Assembly: GCF_002954665.1 (NCBI RefSeq)
Contig: NZ_MSCM01000001.1
Span: forward strand, 1,438,836 to 1,502,835
Source of the DNA: Polaribacter glomeratus
Lineage (GTDB): Bacteria; Bacteroidota; Bacteroidia; Flavobacteriales; Flavobacteriaceae
Reading direction: 5' to 3'
DNA length: 64,000 nt
Shown: piece by piece, positions 60,492-64,000 of the stretch
How positions within the stretch are numbered: the stretch's first letter is position 1
How the letters are laid out: every line of letters starts with the position of its first letter
Notes under the pieces: model-generated
The model's database searches: none
Seen by the model: only the letters and a program-made list of their open reading frames with translations
Told to the model about the DNA's origin: nothing
Translations under genes and position numbers: made by a program

Positions 60492-61799
60492 ATGAAACTA
60501 AAATACACACACCGAATTTTATTTATTATAATTTTAGTACTAAGTTGTTTTTTATCACAAGCACAAACAAAATCAATTCAAAATCCTCATGCGTTAACGT
60601 ATGGAAATGCATCAGAGGTTGGTGTATCAGAAGAAAGATTGGCTAGAATTGACAGCATGTGTTTAAAGGCTATTAAAGACGGCAATTTACCCGGTGTTGT
60701 AGCTTTAGTAGCAAGAAACGGTAAAATTATATACCACAAAGCTTTTGGAACAGCAGATGCTAAAACACAACAAACGCTAAAAAAAGATGCTATTTTTCGT
60801 TTAGCATCACAATCTAAAGCGATCACAGCAACAGCCGTAATGATGCTGTGGGAAGAAGGTAGATTTAAATTAGATGACCCAATTTCAAAATATATCCCTG
60901 AATTTAAAAATCCGCAAGTTTTAGATTCTGTATTAGCTGATGGAACTTTTACCACTAAACCAGCTATTAGAGAAATAAGTATTAGACATCTTCTTACACA
61001 TACTTCGGGCATTGGTTATGGAGTAATTGATGGCGATGATCGATTTAAAAAAATATATAAAGATGCAGGAATCATCGATTTATTTACTACAGAAAAAATT
61101 AGTATTGCCGACAATATCAAAAAATTGGCATTACTTCCTCTTCATCATAATCCAGGCGATGAATTTACGTATAGCGAAAGCTATGATGTACTTGGATATT
61201 TTATAGAAATAATATCAGGTGAAACTTTTGATGCTTACTTACAAACACACATTTTTGAACCACTTAAAATGACTAATACCGCTTTTTATTTACCAAAATC
61301 TAAAGAAGACAGACTCGTTTCGGTGCAAACGAAAAAGGACGGTAAATGGATAAATTATCCAACTACATTTTATGACCCAAACTACCCAATTAAAGGTGCT
61401 AGAACATTTTTTTCTGGTGGAGCTGGCCTTTCAAGCACGGCAGAAGACTATGCTAAGTTTTTACAAATGTATTTGAATAATGGCGAATTAAACGGAATTA
61501 GATTACTAAGCAGAACAACCATAGAAATGATTATGTCTAATCAAATTGGTGAATTGTGGGGAAAAGATCCAAAAGAATTTTATGGCTTAGCTTTTATGGT
61601 TCAAAGTGATAAAGGTGAAGGTTTAGGTGGAAATGGGAGCAGCGGAACATTTAGTTGGGGTGGTTATTTTAACACTCAATATTTTGCGGATCCAAAAGAG
61701 CAAACTATTGGAGTATTATTAAAACAAACTCAAAATATTAAATCTGATGATACTAGTTGGAAGTTCTCAATTTTAGTGGGTCAAAGTATTGATGATTAG
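60492..61799 (+). CDS. Secreted beta-lactamase-family serine hydrolase
   Basis: Class C beta-lactamase-fold hydrolase of 435 residues with a signal peptide (about 1-24, ending LSQAQ). The catalytic SxxK is Ser106-Gln-Ser-Lys109 (ASQSK); the second motif is YSESY (Tyr of YxN replaced as YSES), and GGNGSSGTFSWGG is the likely third (KTG/HxG-equivalent) region. Such enzymes are mostly esterases or D-aminopeptidases rather than antibiotic-hydrolysing. It is monocistronic; no clear promoter was seen in the 276-base upstream gap. Confidence 0.85.
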   Translation: MKLKYTHRILFIIILVLSCFLSQAQTKSIQNPHALTYGNASEVGVSEERLARIDSMCLKAIKDGNLPGVVALVARNGKIIYHKAFGTADAKTQQTLKKDAIFRLASQSKAITATAVMMLWEEGRFKLDDPISKYIPEFKNPQVLDSVLADGTFTTKPAIREISIRHLLTHTSGIGYGVIDGDDRFKKIYKDAGIIDLFTTEKISIADNIKKLALLPLHHNPGDEFTYSESYDVLGYFIEIISGETFDAYLQTHIFEPLKMTNTAFYLPKSKEDRLVSVQTKKDGKWINYPTTFYDPNYPIKGARTFFSGGAGLSSTAEDYAKFLQMYLNNGELNGIRLLSRTTIEMIMSNQIGELWGKDPKEFYGLAFMVQSDKGEGLGGNGSSGTFSWGGYFNTQYFADPKEQTIGVLLKQTQNIKSDDTSWKFSILVGQSIDD

Positions 61800-61862
61800 T
61801 AATAACCATAAAATTTAACAATAGTTTACTTTAGTGAAACTTAAAATAATAAACTTCAGCTA

Positions 61863-63398
61863 CTAAACTTTAGAACTTAAATTTTTATTTAACAACGACA
61901 CAAATTGAACGCTAGTAAATGGTTTAGGAATAACATCTTTAAAACCAATTTTGAGATACCCTTTAATATCTTGCACAGAACTATTGCCTGTTAAAGCCAA
62001 AATTGGCGTTTTAGAATTCGATTTTTGATACGCTAGTTTCTGTTTTATTAAATCTTCCCCAGAAAGGTTTGGCATATTAATATCTAACAAAACAAGATCA
62101 AAAGTTTCTTTTTGCATTTCTAAAAGCGCTTCTAACCCATCTTTTACCAGTGTATAATTAGCTTTTTCCTTTTTTAAAATATGAGCAACAATGGTTCTAT
62201 TTAAGAAATTATCATCAGCAACTAAAATTTTACTGCCTACTATATAATTTTTTTCGATAATTTCTTCTGATAGATTTTCTTCATCAAAAATTGAATCATC
62301 AATTTGAAAAGGAATATCAATTTGAAAAGTAGTACCAACATCAATTTTACTAGTTACAGAAATTGTACCGTTCATGGCAGAAACCAAACGTTTTACAATT
62401 GCCAAACCTAAACCTGCGCCTTTATGAATTCGATTATCATCCAATTCGTTTTGTTGGTACTCTTCAAAAACAGAAGCTGCTTGACTTTTTGTCATTCCTC
62501 TTCCTGTATCCGTAACTTTAAAAGAAATTTTTACATTTTTTTTATCCAAAGAAATTAGATCAACAAATGTTGAAACAGTTCCTTTTTGGGTAAATTTAAT
62601 AGAATTATTTATTAAATTAGTTAGTATTTGAAGAAGTCTAACATCATCACCTAAAACAAATTTTGGTAATTTTTTTGAGCAAGAAAACATTAAGTTTATG
62701 TCTAAGTCTCTATGGCTACTTTTATAATTATTTTTAAGCTGTTCTATAATGGCAATCAATTCTATAGGCGAATTACTTAACTGCAATTTACCCGCTTCTA
62801 CTCTTGATAAATCTAAAATATCATCAACAATTACTTTTAAATTTTTACCAGAAATTGTTAAATATTTTAAATGCTCTTTTACCTTTTTAGAAACTTCTTC
62901 TTCATTAATTAACTCTGTATAGCCAAGAATAACATTTAAAGGATTTCTAACTTCGTGACTCATCATCGCCAAAAAACGCGATTTTTCTTCATTTGCTTTG
63001 TCTGCTATTTTTCTTAATTTGTCAAGCTCAATATTTTTTTCATTTAGTTCTCTTTTTAAGAAAAAAAGATCATTTCTATTTTGGTTTAATTGTGAGGCAT
63101 ATTTATAAACATTAGTTCTGTTATGAATTAATACAAAAACTTCTTTATCAGATTTCAATAATTCAACATCAACATTATATTCTTTATTATCAGAAACAAC
63201 AACCATTGCCTCCATTAAAAAAGGGTCATTTATTTTAAGTGCTTCTAAAGTACCTTCTAAAAAAGGGCAGACAGCGTATATGGATTGATGCAACTCAAAT
63301 TCATTAAAAGCAAATTTTCCTGATACAATTTTAGTAACAACTGCTGCATGATTTGTTGTTACTTCAATAAAAAAATGTTCTATTTTTGAAATTGTCAA
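61863..63398 (-). CDS. Hybrid sensor histidine kinase with receiver domain
   Basis: Soluble hybrid kinase of 511 residues without membrane segments. A PAS-like N-terminal domain (about 1-100) and coiled coil (about 105-140) lead to HisKA with His148 (AMMSHEVRNPLNVILGY), HATPase (N box QILTNLINNSIKFT, G1 VTDTGRGM, G2 GAGLGLAIVKRL) and a C-terminal receiver (388-505) with D395-D396, phospho-acceptor D439 (LVLLDINMP) and K492 (IPKPF). It starts 6 bases after the stop of a Ras-like GTPase gene, so the kinase is probably controlled by, or reports through, that GTPase. It lacks a DNA-binding domain; output would be by phosphotransfer. Confidence 0.93.
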   Translation of the reverse strand: MTISKIEHFFIEVTTNHAAVVTKIVSGKFAFNEFELHQSIYAVCPFLEGTLEALKINDPFLMEAMVVVSDNKEYNVDVELLKSDKEVFVLIHNRTNVYKYASQLNQNRNDLFFLKRELNEKNIELDKLRKIADKANEEKSRFLAMMSHEVRNPLNVILGYTELINEEEVSKKVKEHLKYLTISGKNLKVIVDDILDLSRVEAGKLQLSNSPIELIAIIEQLKNNYKSSHRDLDINLMFSCSKKLPKFVLGDDVRLLQILTNLINNSIKFTQKGTVSTFVDLISLDKKNVKISFKVTDTGRGMTKSQAASVFEEYQQNELDDNRIHKGAGLGLAIVKRLVSAMNGTISVTSKIDVGTTFQIDIPFQIDDSIFDEENLSEEIIEKNYIVGSKILVADDNFLNRTIVAHILKKEKANYTLVKDGLEALLEMQKETFDLVLLDINMPNLSGEDLIKQKLAYQKSNSKTPILALTGNSSVQDIKGYLKIGFKDVIPKPFTSVQFVSLLNKNLSSKV

Positions 63399-63404
63399 TT
63401 GATT

Positions 63405-63890
63405 TTAGTTTAGGGATTGTTTTGCAAGTTCTTTAAATGCATCCTCTACATTTTCATCATCTTTTGCACTTGTAATAAGGTCTATAGAAATAGAAATCGT
63501 CTTTTTAAGTTGTTCAATTTCTTTGAAAGTAACTAAATCTTTCTTATTTCCAACAACTGTAATAGTACCTAAACCAGATAACTGCTTAACAATATCTACT
63601 TGGTTTTTTATATTATTATAAGTTTCCTCTCTGCTTAAGTCAAAAACGAACATTGCAGCACTTGATCCTAAAAAATAAGCTTTGGGTACTTTTTCATCGG
63701 CACTTGTGCCTGCAACATCCCAAATTAATAGCTTAATTTCTTCGGTATCAATTTTTATAATTTTTGAACTAACTCTTACGCCTATTGTACTAATATATTC
63801 TTCAGAAAATTCATTGAGAACAAACCTTCTTATTAACGAAGTTTTCCCGACTCCAAAATTTCCTACCAATAAAACTTTTTTTGCAATCAT
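63405..63890 (-). CDS. Ras-like small GTPase (bacterial Rab/MglA-type)
   Basis: Small GTPase of 161 residues with the whole Ras signature: G1 P-loop GNFGVGKTS (10-18), G2 Thr35 (ISTIGV), G3 WDVAGTS (57-63), G4 NKKD (115-118) and G5 TSAK (140-143). The position of the Ras catalytic glutamine after AG is threonine (Thr62), as in Rap proteins, so GTP hydrolysis may need a partner. It lacks a C-terminal lipidation cysteine. It is translated with the hybrid kinase 6 bases downstream and follows another gene at the window edge. Roles of bacterial homologues in polarity and gliding are known; the role here is open. Confidence 0.92.
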   Translation of the reverse strand: MIAKKVLLVGNFGVGKTSLIRRFVLNEFSEEYISTIGVRVSSKIIKIDTEEIKLLIWDVAGTSADEKVPKAYFLGSSAAMFVFDLSREETYNNIKNQVDIVKQLSGLGTITVVGNKKDLVTFKEIEQLKKTISISIDLITSAKDDENVEDAFKELAKQSLN

Positions 63891-63910
63891 TAAGTGAGTT
63901 TGAATAAACT

Positions 63911-64000
63911 TTATTCGGTTTTAATTAGTGTTTTTTGAATGATACTATTTAGTTTTTCTTCATCTGTGAGGTAACTTCTATCTCTTAAAATAATTTCTGC
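63911..64000 (-). CDS. C-terminal end of a gene upstream of the small GTPase (partial)
   Basis: The minus-strand frame is open from the window edge and ends with a TAA at 63911-63913, 20 bases before the GTPase start. The 29 visible residues (AEIILRDRSYLTDEEKLNSI, ending LIKTE) are helical and charged. They are too few to identify a family. The close spacing suggests it is the first or earlier gene of the same operon and may encode the regulator or partner of the GTPase. Confidence 0.55.
   Translation of the reverse strand, partial: AEIILRDRSYLTDEEKLNSIIQKTLIKTE

Overview
The window is AT-rich DNA (about 70% A+T by eye) from the chromosome of a marine-type Flavobacteriaceae bacterium; Polaribacter or a close relative fits best, but this is a judgement from gene content, not a search. 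The support is: type IX secretion sorting domains (type A at the left edge, type B on a 1485-residue protein), Bacteroidetes-type promoters (TAnnTTTG -7 boxes) with little sign of Shine-Dalgarno sequences, a 312-residue NusB, DUF3276, DUF2807, NhaD, an RprX/RprY-like two-component pair and BLUF photoreceptors. No rRNA, tRNA, CRISPR array, phage or complete insertion sequence was seen.

Layout. 1-4.4 kb: the end of a secreted protein and purL. 4.4-11.7 kb: a response regulator/7TM kinase pair plus four uncharacterised genes (two secreted, one MORN/TPR, one LRR-like), ending in a diverged second copy of the last 19 codons of purL and of its terminator; this block looks inserted behind purL. 11.7-14 kb: secreted DUF2807 and pentapeptide-repeat proteins. 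14.1-20.1 kb: an acyl-CoA ligase, then a light/PAS sensory cluster with one intact BLUF gene, two decayed BLUF copies and two tandem membrane-PAS proteins without output domains. 20.1-30 kb: mostly minus-strand housekeeping genes (holA, tsaC, coaE, yajC, nusB) with the RprXY-like pair. 30-43 kb: an ABC exporter, DUF3276, menaquinone genes (menF-like and a thioesterase), an ABC-2 transporter, the large T9SS type B protein and uvrB. 43.2-46.7 kb: a short candidate leader ORF and a GNAT-proC-proB-proA operon that looks like a reduced arginine/proline cluster. 46.9-51.3 kb: GNAT plus a DUF6671-like protein, a 42-bp tandem repeat, nhaD and a PiT-like permease. 51.4-61.8 kb: sucC (minus), then a plus-strand run of LolD-type ATPase, TIGR02757, S10-like peptidase, BatA-type protein, a dihydroorotase homologue lacking its HxH zinc ligands, a DUF4870-like protein, an esterase and a secreted beta-lactamase-fold hydrolase. 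61.9-64 kb: a hybrid histidine kinase behind a Ras-like small GTPase, with the end of a further gene at the right edge.

The most unusual items are the BLUF/membrane-PAS cluster with its gene-decay history, the Ras-like GTPase/hybrid-kinase pair, and the 7.2-kb segment bracketed by purL 3' ends. Functions given as family names come from motifs recognised by eye; no database search was possible.
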